DNA from: Epiperipatus broadwayi
Taxonomy: Eukaryota; Onychophora; Udeonychophora; Euonychophora; Peripatidae
DNA: 64,000 bases
Direction: 5' to 3'
Assembly (NCBI GenBank): GCA_028023455.1
Contig: JAQFVV010006631.1
Coordinates: 356,374 to 420,373 of the forward strand
Within the stretch, counting starts at the first letter, position 1. Every line of letters begins with the position of its first letter. Of this stretch, positions 25,768 to 39,318 are shown piece after piece. The notes under the pieces were generated by a model. It ran no database searches and had not been told where the DNA came from. It saw only the letters and a program-made list of their open reading frames with translations. The translations under genes were made by a program, and so were the position numbers.

Positions 25768-28413
25768 TGTACCAGTCGAAAAACCCACCAACTAAACTTC
25801 AAGTTGGAGCCAAACTCAGCTGAACCAAAACTGAATTCAAACCCAACTCACCAGCTCAGATTAGTAGAAATCTAAATCGACGGCACAGTGCTATGCACCA
25901 AGAAACTAGCTCAATGGTTGGTAAGGATTAGAGACCCCTGAACTGACACTAATATCGGATAATTAATTAACTTAAATTACTTTTAAGTCGAATCACATGT
26001 ATATGTTTGGGTTGCCAACACAGACAGCAGGCCTTAACATTAAAATAATTATAAAACAATTAAAAACTAAGAAACCAAGTGTGTTTAGAAAATATTTAAT
26101 AAAAATAATTTGTTTGGTTTGAATTTTAAATAAAGATTAAGTTAATTAATCCTAGTCCTTAAACAAAATTTATAATTATAATAAGAGTGGCGGTCCTCAT
26201 TATATGCCAATGAATATTACGGAATATTTGAAAGTCTAGTCTATGCCCCCAACAAGGAATAAAAGGCAGATAATGGTATTCATTAGTAAAGGAATTAATT
26301 ACTCTAATTTTATACAAAAGAATGTGATATTTATTTTCACATTCGCAAATCCATTCACGAAGAGCAAGATATGCATTTTAGGGCATAACTTCAATCTTTA
26401 GTGGAAAAATTATTTACTTTGTGATAATGGGGAATTTGTTTGACTTTAATTGAAATCACTTCATCACCAATTATGAGCATCAGAGTGGGCTTTACTGGAA
26501 CAGAGAGGTAACGGTGCTGACAAATTATGAGCTATAAAATGAAATTGAAAGATAATAGCTAGTCGATAATTGAAGTCCTATGGTGGCTTGCATCTGACAA
26601 GTCTTATGCCCTTTGACTAATATGAACAGGAGAGGAAGTGCTTTTTTCCTCGATAATTTAAAATAACAGAAATATTATTACCGACCAGCCTAACAGAGCA
26701 GAAGACTGCCCTACATCAGCAATGTTGAAGATGATGACTTACTAGTCACCGTTTGAGAACTAAAACTCAATTATAGAATGCTCTATGTGATGACTTGATC
26801 AAATGAATTAAAGTCAAATGAGCTTTTAAGTAAAACTATTTTAAAGTATTTGTAAATTATATTAATTATGCCCCAATCATCGTGCCCTTCGTGAATCTTA
26901 ATAGAAAATAACAATGTTGAATTAGAATATATTTGATCCTGTATCGGCCCTTTTGCAATAAAAACATTTTAAGATTATATATGAATAAATACATATTGGT
27001 GAATACAAAAAATAGCTGGGGCATAGATTAAAAATGGAGCTAATAATCTATTATTAGCCAATTATAAAAATAACACACATTTAATAATTTCTTTCGACTC
27101 GATAATTGATAGAACGGTAAATCTAGTTCTAATGGCGAGAATGACTATTAGAATTAATATATTATTATTTGCACAAGGCAAAGGAAACAAAGGAGATAAT
27201 CGAGTCAAAAGATTATTGGCATATAATTGAAAATAAATGACATTAATAAATCACACGATAAATATATGTATATATATAGTAAATGAACCAACATAGTAAT
27301 GAAGGAAAGTTAAATTTAAAGACTAGAGATTTAGAGAATTACTAATTTAAAAAGCAAAAATAAAAGAGTTTTACAAAGATTATTACATTATAAATGAGAA
27401 GAGCTCTTAAAGGGAGTGTAAAGTAAAGTTCGGAACTGGTCCGAAAGTTTAAGGTTCATTATAAAAATATATATTACCCATTTCTTCCGGGCTGGATCCT
27501 TAGGTTACACATCCGAATTGGTAAAAAACATAGGCATGTATTTAGTTGATTACTAGAACAGCATTTTAGTGGCTTTTCAAAATTTTAGCAGCATGATTGG
27601 TCCGTAGAAGATTCAGCAGCTCCATTGAAGATTTTCAGGGGAATTCAGGAATCGATAGCCAGATTCCTGATGTTTAGACCTTTACCATGATAGGATCATG
27701 TTTTGAATTCATGATTTTGAACAGCACATAAATTACTGACACTTTTCTGCAACAAATATGGCTTTTTTTCCCCAAACTTTTCAGAGCTATATATATCTGT
27801 CCTCTGATGCCTTCAGGCTAACGCTTCTGTCATTATCAATGATTTTAGATTTACTGGTTGTTTTTAGATACATTCCTTCGATAAGGCTTTCAAACTCATT
27901 AACTTGAATTCATTTTCTAATTAGAAAATGAATTCTTAAAATCAGAAAATGATTTTAATTAGGAAATCCTTATCTTTTTTTCTAATTAATAAAACTTTAA
28001 CTATTGTTTTTGGAAAGGGAAAATCTGAAAACTTATCGAAAGAATGTAGCTTTTAATCATTAAACTTTAACAAATTATTTAAAAATAAAATCAAACATTC
28101 TCGATGCAATGAAACTTTTAAACAATTATATATATTTGAATATTTACAAATATATACGCACAATCCACGCAGTTATAATATATAAATTCATGAATAATTC
28201 TATCATGAATTTATTAATAGAATTGATCAATTTAAATCTGAAACTAATTAATTTTAATACGCATTTGAAATAAATTATTCTTTAAGGAAATTAGCGTGGA
28301 TTGAATGTATAAAGCCCCATTGCATCGGAAATTTAAAGTTAGTACTAGGATTTGAAATGGGCTTATGGCTAGAGGTCATGAAGCTAGGATCGAACTCAGA
28401 TCTGACTGCTTCA
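25768..28413 (-). repeat. 3' LTR of the gag-only element (2646 bp)
   Basis: This is the left-hand copy. It aligns end to end with 31336-33979, with scattered substitutions and small indels. Its length is far above the usual few hundred bases of Gypsy-type LTRs. No convincing open frame is conserved between the two copies. Confidence 0.85.
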
Positions 28414-31335
28414 TTTCTTTTCACTTCAAAAAAAAAACAATGAAAAAAATCTCTTTACTTATGTGTGATACATTTGCATAAGTGTACTCGACTAGTTGTT
28501 AGACTTTGGGAGAACAGCATGAGTGTGAATAATATCATCTATACAAACTACAAAATTATACATGTCTCATTGCAATCATTTTTTTAAATATTATCTAGCC
28601 TATAAATAGGTCTGATAATCAAGTCTCATGTTCCCTATGGTTGTGTCAGTCAGTTGTCTGTATATATATCTGTCATTTAATGTTTGTCTTATTGTTTCTC
28701 TGGATCAGGTGGCACATATGGTTTTAACTTTTGATAATGGTCATAGTCTTGGTCTTTTCTGGTTGGTGTCAAGTTCCCATAGTCTATTGCAGTCAAAACG
28801 TCTATGGTCTTTTCTATTGACATAGGGTACATCCCAAGCATGATTCTTTGGATCCATGAGGGTAAATGATGTCTGATCATCTGGAGGTTTGTGTTTGTCC
28901 TCGTATTTGAAGGCTGTGAGGGATTTGAATGTGGTTACTTGCTGGATGAAGTAGGCTGTGTATCCCTGTCTGCCATCTTCTTGATACTCCTGGGTGTTCA
29001 GTCTATGCAAAATACCCTCCTGCCTTTCTTCACTCCAATATTTTTTTAAATGGCCTTTTCATATCCTTGGATCATGGTAGGTTGTTTTTTAATAGCTTCC
29101 ACAATGCCTTGGCAGCTTCTCTTAAGTAGTGGCTGGCTAGGGTAACCATTTCCTTTTCTGCTATAGAGTGCAGACAGAAAAATTCTTTAATGCTGTCTAG
29201 ATGATCTATGGGCTTTTCTCCTGGGTTACCCCTAAACATTTGAATTTCTACAGAAGATATGAGGGATCGTCTCTGCAAGTTCCTTAGACTCATTTCAGAG
29301 TTTATTGTCTGTTCCATTTCTACTTTTGATTTTATCTTACTAGTGGTCTGAACATCTTCTTTTTCCCTGTCTGTATTTAAATCAGCTTCTTCCAACATTT
29401 CTTGATTTGACTCATCTTCTTTGCTGTCCACAACTTTTTTTGGTGTGGTCGGATCATCATCTCCTCTTGGAGCTTTGTAAGTGTCCATTGCTTGAGGATG
29501 CTTTGCAATCTCTGGATTGGTTTGGGTCCCTCGTGTCTCCTCAAGCTTTAAAATCCTTTCCATCATCATCATCATTAGCTTTCTGTCTTCTCTCATTTCT
29601 CTGAGGATCATATGAAAAGTCTCTCGATCATCATGATCGTCTTTAGCCATCTTTCTGCTTTGAGGGTTGCACTTTTTCCTATTGATCTGATTTTTAAAAG
29701 TGATCTCTCATTCACTGGAGGTGTTGAAGGTACATCACTATCGTCAGTCAATCCTTTATCTAATTGTTCTTCCATCTTTGAAAGTGAATAAATAATATAA
29801 TAAACAATGTGAATCACAAACTATGGCACTCTCTGTATACTTAAATAATATTTTTTTTCTTCAGTACATTTAATTAGGTCTCTGACTACTGGTCCCATTG
29901 TCCCTATCTTCATTAGCTGCTGCATATTATTTCCCCAATCTATGTAATCTGCCTTTTTTAGTTTAGTTTTAGTTTGCCTATGTTTTCTTGGTTAGCTCTT
30001 TCTATTAATTCTTTGAATAAGACATGTATTTTATTTAGAAAAACTATGAAAGATAAGAAACAAACATTACTCACTTTCCCTCTGTTCAACTGTTCTACTA
30101 TGTCTGAAAAAAGAAAATTATACAGATGATTAGTGGTATACAAATATTTATAAATATATATTAGCAGGTATTACAAGTAATTGTCTGCATTGGACACATT
30201 TGTTTTTTTTATTTAGACAATTAACCCATTACTGTGCTGACAATCAAATTTGCTGACAAATTTATTTATATGGGTGCCAGTGAGCAAAATGAGGTCAATA
30301 GGGCATGTGATATAACCCACTGACCCCCAAACCACATATGACTGACTTAATTTTTGATAAAACAATTTTATTGATGATGAGTATTCCTGACACATTCCTG
30401 ACATGAGTTCAAATATAGGAGTTCAAATATTATTTTCACTAAGCATGAGGCTTTCACACACAAAAAAAAATGTCAAAATTAATATTAAACAAGAACTTTT
30501 ATTTGTTGATATCATTTTCAATCTTGCTAGCATGAAAGCATGTAAACCATTTAAGCATTTTGCCAACTGCATCTGGCTGCTTGGTGTACACAAAAGATCT
30601 TCAACTGCTTTGAGGTAACTCTAGAAATTATTGTCATTAAAGCATGTTCTCACACTACATAGGATCGCTTGACATATAATTCCCAGTTTGAAGGTCTTCA
30701 CCTACTTTGAGGCTACTAAGAATACAGAGTGAACATTTAATATATGTGCTAGCAAGCAATACTTTGAAATTTAAAACTTTTAACATGATATCATATTGGA
30801 TATTTTTAACTATAAGACTGAGATACATATAATTAATTTTGACACAGACAAAATATTTCATTTATTTTACCCCTTGCTTTAATCTATAGACTCTTACTAC
30901 TTTTCTAACAATAATTTTTTTACTGTCACGAACGCGTATAAACAAACGTATAATATATATATATATATACTGATATAGTACACGTATAATTAATTTATAT
31001 ATATTCTATCTTATTACTTTTCTTTGAATAATTATTTTGCCTAACGAATCTTTTACTAAACGAACATTTAAACAATAATCTTGAAAACATTTAATTATAA
31101 GGAAGAAAATTACAAAATGACATTTTAATTTATTAAATCATCTCAGTTATGCATTATAAATCGCATAACTTTTCTCTTAAATATATACAACACTCTTTAA
31201 AATATCACTCTACAGAAACATTTAATTTATTGAGATATCAATTGACTGAGTAACTAAAATCACAATTACTATCTCCAGGGTATGTGGGGTTTATTAATCG
31301 AAGCCACAACGGTTGGGCAGCCAAAAACATAACCA
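28414..31335 (-). other. Interior of the gag-only LTR element
   Basis: It holds the purine tract next to the left LTR, gag remnants at about 28690-29780, and about 1.5 kb of AT-rich DNA (29820-31335) between gag and the 5' LTR. That leader has no recognisable gene. It includes a short (TA)n at 30954-30969. Confidence 0.7.
28690..29775 (-). pseudogene. Gypsy-like Gag remnant
   Basis: The frame begins around ATG 29775 (MEEQLDKGLT), with a shift near 29660 into the 192-residue block 29650-29072. That block has an acidic, coiled-coil-like N-terminal half, then a capsid-like core: EIQMFRGNPGEKPIDHLDSI, HYLREAAKALW. After stops the core continues in other frames: YTAYFIQQVTTFKSL near 28950 and HHLPSWIQRIMLG near 28865. 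The spacing of F-x-G ... W ... Y-F-x-Q fits the retrotransposon gag capsid family. No zinc knuckle or protease follows; the sequence reaches the polypurine tract within about 280 bp. Confidence 0.75.
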
Positions 31336-33977
31336 TGTACCAGTCGAAAAACCCACCAACTAAACTTCAAGTCAGATCCAAACTCAGCTGAACCAAAACT
31401 AAATTCAAACCCAATTCACCAGCTCAGATTATTAGAAATCTAAATCGACGGCACAGTGCTATGTGCCAAGAAACTAGCTCAATAGTTGGTGAGGATGAGA
31501 GACCCCTGAACTGACACTAATATCGGATAATTAATTAACTTAAAATACTTTTAAGTCGAATCACATGTATATGTTCGGGTTGCCAACACAGACAGCAGGC
31601 CTTAACATTAAAATAATTATAAAAGAATTAAGAACTAAGAAACAAAGTGTGTTTAGAAAATATTTAATAATAATAATTTGTTTGGTTTGAATTTTAAATA
31701 AAGATTAAGTTAATTAATTCTAGTCCTTAAACAAAATTTATAATTATAATAAGAATGGCTGTCCTCATTATATACCAATGAATATTACGCAATATTTGAA
31801 CGTATCCTCTATGCCCCCAACAAGGAATAAAAGGCAGATAACTGTATTCATTAGTAAAGGAATTTATTACTCTAAATTTATACAAAAGAATGTGATATTT
31901 ATTTTCACATTCGCAAATCCATTCATGAAGAGCAAGATACATAATTTAGGGCATAACTTCAATCTTTATTGGAAAAAAATATTTACATTGAGATAACAGG
32001 GAATTTGTTTGACTTTAATTGAAATAACTTCATCATGAATTACGAGCATCAGAGTGGGATTTACTGGAACAGAGAGGTAACGGTGCTGACAAATTATGAG
32101 CTATAAAATGAAATTGAAAGATAATAGCTAGTCGATAATTAAAGTCCTATGGTGGCTTGCATCTGACAAGTCTTATGCCCTTTGACTAATATGAATAGGA
32201 GAGGAAGTGCTTTCTTCCTCGATAATTTAAAATAACAGAAATATTATTACTGACCAGCCTAATGGAGCGGAAGTCTGCCCTACATCAGCAACTTTGAAGA
32301 TGATGACTTACTAGTCACCGTTTGAGAACTAAAACCCAATTATAGAATGCTCTATGTGATGATCAAATGAATTAAAGTCAAATGAGCTTTTAAGTAAAAG
32401 TATTTTAAAGTATTTGTAAATCATATTAATTATGCCCCAATCATCGTGCCCTTCCTGAATCTTAATAGAAAATAACAATGTTGAATTAGAATATATTTGA
32501 TCCTTTATCGGCCCTTTTGCAATAAAACATTTTAAGATTATATATGAATAAATACATATTGGTGAATACAAAAAATAGCTGGGGCATAGATTAAAAATGG
32601 AGCTAATAATTTATTATTAGCCAATTATAAAAATAACACACATTTAATAATTTCTTTCGACTCGATAATTGATAGAGCAGTAAATCTAGTTCTAATGGCG
32701 AGAATGACTATTAGAATTAATATATTATTATTTGCACAAGGCAAAGGAAACAAAGAAGATAATCGAGTCGAAAGATTATTGGCATATAATTAAAAATAAA
32801 TGACATTAATAAATCACACGATAAATATATGTATATATATAGTAAATGAACCAACATAGTAATGAAGGAAAGTTAAATTTAAAGACTAGAGATTTAGAGA
32901 ATTACTAATTTAAAAAGCAAAAATAAAAGAGTTTTACAAAGATTATTACATTATAAATGAGAAGAGCTCTTAAAGGGAGTGTAAAGTAAAGTTTGGAACT
33001 GGCCAGAAAGTTTAAGGTTCATAATAAAAATATATATTACCTATTTCTTCCGGGCTGGATCCTAAGGTTACATGTCCGAGTTGGTAAAAAATGTAGGCAT
33101 GCATTTAGTCGATTACTGGAACAGCATTTTAGTGGCTTTTCAAAATTTTAGCAGCATGATTGGTCCAGAGAAGATTCAGCAGCTCCATTGAAAATTTTCA
33201 GGGGACTTCAGGAACCGATAGCCAGATTCCTGGCATTTAGCCCTTTACCATGATAGGAACACTTTTTGAATTCATGATTTCAAGCAGCACATAATTTACT
33301 GACACTTTTCTGCAACAAAGATGGCTTTTTTTTTCTCCAAACTTTTCAGAGATATATATTTCTGTCCTCTGATGCCTTCAGGCTAGCGCTTCTTTCATTA
33401 TCAATGATTTTAGATTTACTGGTTGTTTTTAGATACATTCCTTCAATAAGGCGTTCAAACTCATTAACTTTAATCCATCTTCTAATTAGAAAATGAATTC
33501 TTAAAATCAGAAAATGATTTTAATTAGGAAATCCTTATCTTTTTTTCTAATTAATAAAACTTTAACTATTGTTTTTGGAAAGGGAAAATCTGAAAGCTTA
33601 TCAGAAAGAATGTAGCTTTTAATCATTAAACTTTAACAAATTATTTAAAAATAAAATCAAACATTCCAGACACAATGAAACTTTTAAACAATTATATATA
33701 TTTAAATATTTACAAATATATATGCACAATCCACGCAGTTATAATATATAAATTCATGAATAATTCTATCATGAATTTATTAATAGAATTGATCAATTTA
33801 AATCTGACACTAATTAATTTTAATACACATTTGAAATAAGTTATTCTTTATGGAGATTAGCATGGATAGACCATATAAAGCCCCATTGCATCAGAAATTC
33901 GAGGTTAGTACTAGGGTTTGAAGTGGGCTTATGGCTAGATGTCATGAAGCTAGGATCGAACTCAGATCCAACTGCTT

Positions 33978-33979
<2 letters not shown>
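31336..33979 (-). repeat. 5' LTR of the gag-only element (2644 bp)
   Basis: This is the right-hand copy, followed on the plus strand by a (TA)n tract. Because transcription would be leftward, this copy would hold the element's promoter. A TATA-rich zone near 33700 is possible but not diagnostic in such AT-rich DNA. Confidence 0.85.

Positions 33980-34033
<54 letters not shown>
33980..34033. repeat. (TA)n at the right end of the LTR element
   Basis: Alternating TA begins at the base after the LTR terminus (GCTTCA). It may be the insertion target. Confidence 0.95.
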
Positions 34034-34035
<2 letters not shown>

Positions 34036-36432
34036 CAAGACATGAAAGATGGGCATTTAAACACTATTACATTTAAAATCATTTGTATATAATGAGTGTG
34101 GGAAGCAAAATAGTTCTTAAATAAATAATTGACAATTATACAGTCAGATTTAATTAATTACGAAATTTGTTTGTGAAGGATGTGCCATTATGGCAGAGAC
34201 CATTTCAGGTTTGCTAAATAAAGATATAAAATGATGAAGAAGGCAGTATGCTATTATAGATTACAACAAAATAAATTAGGTCTGTTATGAACCTCTGGGT
34301 GGCTTTATTAAAAGAAATTTCTGATATGTACAGGTAGATAAGAGAAATGTTGGCCCTCCGGCCAAAGCATGTCTCTGAATAATAATAATAATAAATGTGA
34401 TGTGCTGGAATTCCCATACATATCTTAAAGGCAATGCCCAAAAAGAATCCCTTGGTATGAACTACGTCTACTTTGAGGGAATGTGAAAGATTGGACTGGT
34501 CATAGTTAAATTTCCGAAGGTCCTGAGGAGTAAGTAGCAAAGCAAAATAATAAATGAATGGTTGTATCTATAAATGCATAATGCCTTAGACATATATAGA
34601 TAGATATTGTATCACTAACAAAATTAATAACTTAATTACTGATTAAAATAATTGGATCCCTGACATAACAGGAACTCCCAGAAACCTTAGGCCATCAATG
34701 AATGAATCATAAATTATATTGTAAAAAGAAAGGCAAGAATTAAAACTAAAATATAAATTGTTTTCCACACTTTACAAATATTTCATTTATTAATAAGTTA
34801 TTAAATAGTTTATGAAAGATTACAAAATAAGACTGTCTTTTAATTAACATAGATGGGACATTGAATATCAAACTCACTTCTGATGAAGTTTGACAATATA
34901 AAGGATAATAAATTATACATCAAATTTTTTACTATTTTTGACAAATAAAAATATATATGTATGAAACATATACTGACAAAATGCTATAATAGATTTTACT
35001 TAATTGATTCACTAAATTTTTTTATTCTTTCAGAAATAATTACAGGGCTATTTTAAATTGGAGGTAATAGTAAGATACTTTTAAAATAATTTCAATCATT
35101 CAAAATAAATTTATATATGATGTACAAAATTAAATGAGCTTTCTATTAATTAATTTACGTGAAGTAAGTCTCCTGTAATGATTTTGACTGGAAAAATAAG
35201 TGGGAGAGAAATTAAAGTTAATAGCTCATTGAATTTTGTACTTGGAAATTTCAGTAAGTCAAATATACTAAATAAACTAAAAATTAATTTAATTTTGCCG
35301 CATCAAAATAATATGAGATTTTTAGAAGAATTTATATTTTAAATTTAAGAGAAAAATTAAAAGAGCATTTTAAACCAAGCCATATAAACATCACACAGAT
35401 ATATAAAATATAAATTGGTATTGATTTGGAAATAAAGTAAAATTGAATCAATGGTTTGCGGTGAATTGGACATTACCTCAGAATCAATCGGTACACATTC
35501 CATGGCTTGAAAGAGGCATTTATACAATCAGATCATTTGCAGGCTTCCTTGACACAGACAGTCTCTGGATAGATGTTGAAAGCACTGGAAAGGCATTGAT
35601 GGGCTGGTGGAAACAAGTCCAGGGAGCAACACCGAACTTTTTACCCCATCATTTCTTTAATCATGATGTACTGTAAATTGAAACTACTTTCTTCAGTAAA
35701 CTTCAGATAAAACTCAATAATAATGCCCTAGGATTAAATCTACAGTGACAACTGCCAATTGTAATCACTCTAAGTGTTTTTCTGAGGTTGGTGCCTGCTT
35801 TGGAGGGAAATCTATAATTCTGCATGAACATGCCCCAAGAGTTGATTTGCTAATTAAAAAAAACAGCAACAAGCATATTAAGTTTATCAGTCACTGTTTT
35901 AATAAAGCCTATTTAATTAAGGTTTAGATTAACAAAAATGTAGATTTTATTCAGAAAAATTTTAGGAGTTTGGTACAATGACTTTCAAACTGATATTTGC
36001 CATAAACTTAAATAGAAATTTACAAAATATTTCTTACAAATATTACATTGTTTAAATAATTGATTCTCAAATGTACATTGATTAAAAGATAAATATAAAA
36101 TGTTACCAACTGTTAATTGAAGAAAAATGAACTTTAATAAAGAATTTGAAATATTTGTAACATTTTATAGATATCTAGGATTCAATTCAATTTAATAACA
36201 TAAACACAATATACATTGTTACAAATATAAAATAAATAAACTAATATAAAAAGGTTATTTTTAATTATAAAATAAGATTAATGAAATATGAAAGATTATA
36301 ATATTGCTTAAAATATACTACCACCTATTATGAGATGAGTGTCAGTTAATAAAGATTGGGTTCAAACCCAGACTAGTGCTGATGACATTGGCACTAGGTG
36401 AAGCACAAATATGTACTATATTTCCAGCTTCA

Positions 36433-36463
<31 letters not shown>

Positions 36464-37940
36464 GCTTACAGGTATGAATATATGATTTACATAATAAAGC
36501 TAGATTTTGAAAAAAAAATTGATTTACTTAGGTATTAAAATTACAAGGTTATTTTGACATTTTCATTAAGTGAACAGTACTGTTTTCAGACTGATTCATA
36601 CTTTTTAAACATTAAATAAATGAAAAATACAATTATAATATTTTCATGTAAACAGTCACAACTGTTTATCGCTAATGTTGCCAAGAAAGTATTAATTACT
36701 AAATGAGAATTCTGAGGTCAAACATGTTTTTCTCTGTCATTTTATATTGTAGCTGCTTTGTAGAGGTTTTAGTGAAGTAATATAGTCATCCTACTTTACG
36801 TTACATTCAATGTCCTATAATAGTTTAAACACCAGAAGTTTTTAAAATAGATGTGAGAATGCATAAGATGATCATCTTTTTTGACAACATGCAAATTATT
36901 ATTAGTCTTTTACAGAAAGTCATATTTGCTGAATTAAATATTTTCTTGAATTCTTAAACTGATATGAATAAATATAAAGAGATTATTTCTAAGTAAACAA
37001 TATATTTTTTTACTGTTTGGCAAAATTGTTTTTGCGAATATATATATATCACAAAAATGACAAATTTGTTTGCAGTATTCATGTTCTTCTAAGAGAGTGT
37101 ACCATTATTCAAAATAGTTAAATTTTACATATATCAATTATCAAATAAATTAATGGAATTGAATAATCTTGTTTACTTTTCATTTTTCTTTGTTAGGAGG
37201 TCATAAAAAATGTGAAATGACCAAAATCAACAAATATTCTCATCTCCTTTTGTCTTGTTAGTCAACTAATTTTGTCTAAATCTTTTTACTATTATTATTT
37301 AACATTTATGTTAATAGCACTATGTTTACTTGAATATTATCCAAACTTTGAAAAGCATTTCCTATTAATCAAGTTTCTTATAAAATATGTGAGGTAAACA
37401 TGTTTAATATTGTTTTTATTGTTGTCATCTTACAATGTTAGTTATATGTATAGCTCTCTTTTAAAAATATTTTCAAGAATTATTAAAAATGTATGCACAA
37501 AAATCTATTGTGAAATATATTTTTTATGCCTTAACTAGCATAATTTTCTGCTTGAATTCAACACATGCTTCAGAAAACAATGATTTATTGATTTGGTAGA
37601 CAGAAGCAGCAGCATTTTCTATGCATACTGTGGATATTAATAAAATATTATATAAAATCAATTGATTAACTAACTTTGTGTTAATAGGGATTTTAATAAA
37701 ATAAAATAGTATTAAATATTGCTTTTGAAAATGATTTTAAGGTTTAACAAAGTTTTAAGATTACTAAGAATCGAATAACATCATCATTATTCAGCAATAA
37801 AATAATTATAGAGTTTACATTAAAAAAGTATCATTTAAATCTTTAAAAACACACATTTATTTTCTGACCAACTATCATCAAGAAAAACTCTTCATGTGAA
37901 TCTTCACCTTTTTTGTTTCATATTGATTTTTTATAGATAA
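34034..37940. other. AT-rich DNA with a GC-richer island, no gene assigned
   Basis: Mostly featureless. A GC-richer island at 35440-35930 contains a 77-codon open frame (35443-35676, plus) starting MNQWFAVNWTLPQ. I do not recognise it, and it could be an exon or an old repeat. At 36350-36470 a possible tRNA-derived SINE piece has a B-box-like GGTTCAAACCC and ends in (TA)n at 36434-36461. Confidence 0.5.
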
Positions 37941-37948
37941 GATTTTAT

Positions 37949-39310
37949 GGTTGTTTTACAATAGCATGTTGAAACTGCCGGAGAGCGTTATTTCTATGAT
38001 AGCGCACAGAAATATGCCATTTAGGTGGCCTCCGCTGCTATCGAATGTTCTATTTCTAATGCGTAAGCCTAGAAATAGTCTGTTGATACAGGGTACCGGC
38101 TGCTGTGTTTATTTCTATACTAATGCACAGAAACATGACATTTAGCCAATCTGCCACAGAAACTATTGTGTCAACTTACAGCTCAGATTTGTGCTAAGCA
38201 TTTTGGATGTGTGATCACATTTCACTTTTGGTTACAGTATTGTCTGAGGGTGGCTGGAATTCTGATTGTCAAAACTATTTTAATATTCATTAAGACCACC
38301 TCCCCCTTTATCTCACATGTTTTAGGGAGGTCCACTAACAATTATCAGCAGAGTCTCATGCTTCCCTAGCACCCATTTCCTGCTGAAAAAATGGGCCAAG
38401 GGTAGTTAAAAGCGCGATTCCTATCAAATCATGCTCTAAGTCATGTTTTGTGTGAGAACAACTGTGAGTTGATTAATCGAATGGCTGCTGGAACTGGGTT
38501 ATCAAACAAAACAAACTTGAAGCTGCATGCCTGCTGTTTTTTTACCTGAAGACCCCAAAAAGTTGCTTTTAATTGCCGTATATATTGATGGTTTTTTGGG
38601 GAATTACCGTCAAAACATGGTCAACCTTCGAGTTGTTGGCATTCCATTCTGTTAGCAATTGGAAACACCCTCCCCCATCCCTTCCCCCCCTCTCCCAAAG
38701 TTGGACTTTGGCTTGTAAATGTTACCATTAAATGGACAATATATTTATGTTATAATTTATTAAAATAAAACAAAACAAACCAAAAAAAAAAAAAGAACTT
38801 GAATCGGCTGATTTTTTTGTCGTACAATACCGAACCAAAAATAGAAGGGTTTAAAAATGAGAATAAAAACAAACCAAAAATTGGTAACTACTTTTTAAAA
38901 TTCATTTTTAATCGATATTTTTTTTTTTTTTTTTGGGTTTGCCAAAATAGATTTGATAGCTGCCATACTTTTTAAATGTGATAATCAACAACAACAACAA
39001 AAAAATACATAGACCGAAAAAAAAAAAAAAACACTGGCCCCTTTGAAAATATAAATAATGAAAAGAATCAAAAAAAAAAATTAAGTACTTTTTTGTAAAT
39101 TCATTTATTTGTAATTTTTTTTATGCATTTGTTTTTTTTGGTTGTGTTTAAAAAATTTGATTTGATATTACTTTTATAAATGTGATAAACAAAAAAAAAA
39201 AACCAAAGCCAACCAAAAAAAAGAAACCTGGCCCTGGCAACATTATATTTATCTTTGTTTATAAACCAACCCGCCCTCTGGCGGTTTCAACATGCTATTG
39301 TAAAACAACC
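37949..39310. mobile_element. DNA transposon with 39-bp TIRs, 8-bp TSD, non-autonomous
   Basis: The ends are inverted repeats that begin GGTTGTTTTACAATAGCATG, with 3 mismatches in 39 bp (37949-37987 and 39272-39310). Flanks are GATTTTAT (37941-37948) and AATTTTAT (39311-39318), 7 of 8 matching, as in an 8-bp target duplication. Subterminal repeats occur near the left end: TTATTTCTAT...GCACAGAAA...GACATTTAG-like copies at about 37989 and 38109, with an inverted pair near 38048-38077. An 8-bp duplication suggests hAT-like or another 8-bp superfamily, but the tips are not the classic hAT CAG type. No transposase is visible. The interior includes long A and T runs (38780-39200). Confidence 0.85.
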
Positions 39311-39318
39311 AATTTTAT

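Larger units (their letters stand above)
25768..33979 (-). mobile_element. LTR retrotransposon with 2.65-kb LTRs and a gag-only interior
   Basis: Two direct repeats (25768-28413 and 31336-33979) of nearly equal length, a few percent diverged, flank 2.9 kb. Both begin TGTACCAGTC and end GCTTCA on the plus strand. Gag is on the minus strand, so the right repeat is the 5' LTR. Just inside it (minus strand) is TGGTTATGTTTTTGGC, a primer-binding-site start. Just before the 3' LTR is the purine tract GAAGTGAAAAGAAA. Flanks are AT-rich (AAAATAT left, ATATAT right), consistent with a short ATAT target duplication. No protease, RT or integrase is visible, so it would depend on an autonomous relative. 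Confidence 0.85.

Noticed and set aside
28330-28412. tRNA-like SINE near the LTR end (TGGCTAGAGG plus GATCGAACTC), also at 33893-33977
   Set aside because: The A-box-like and B-box-like pieces are on opposite strands, and both copies are simply part of the LTR.
25768-33979. Simple segmental duplication
   Set aside because: TG...CA ends, a primer-binding start, a purine tract and gag between the repeats together fit LTRs better.
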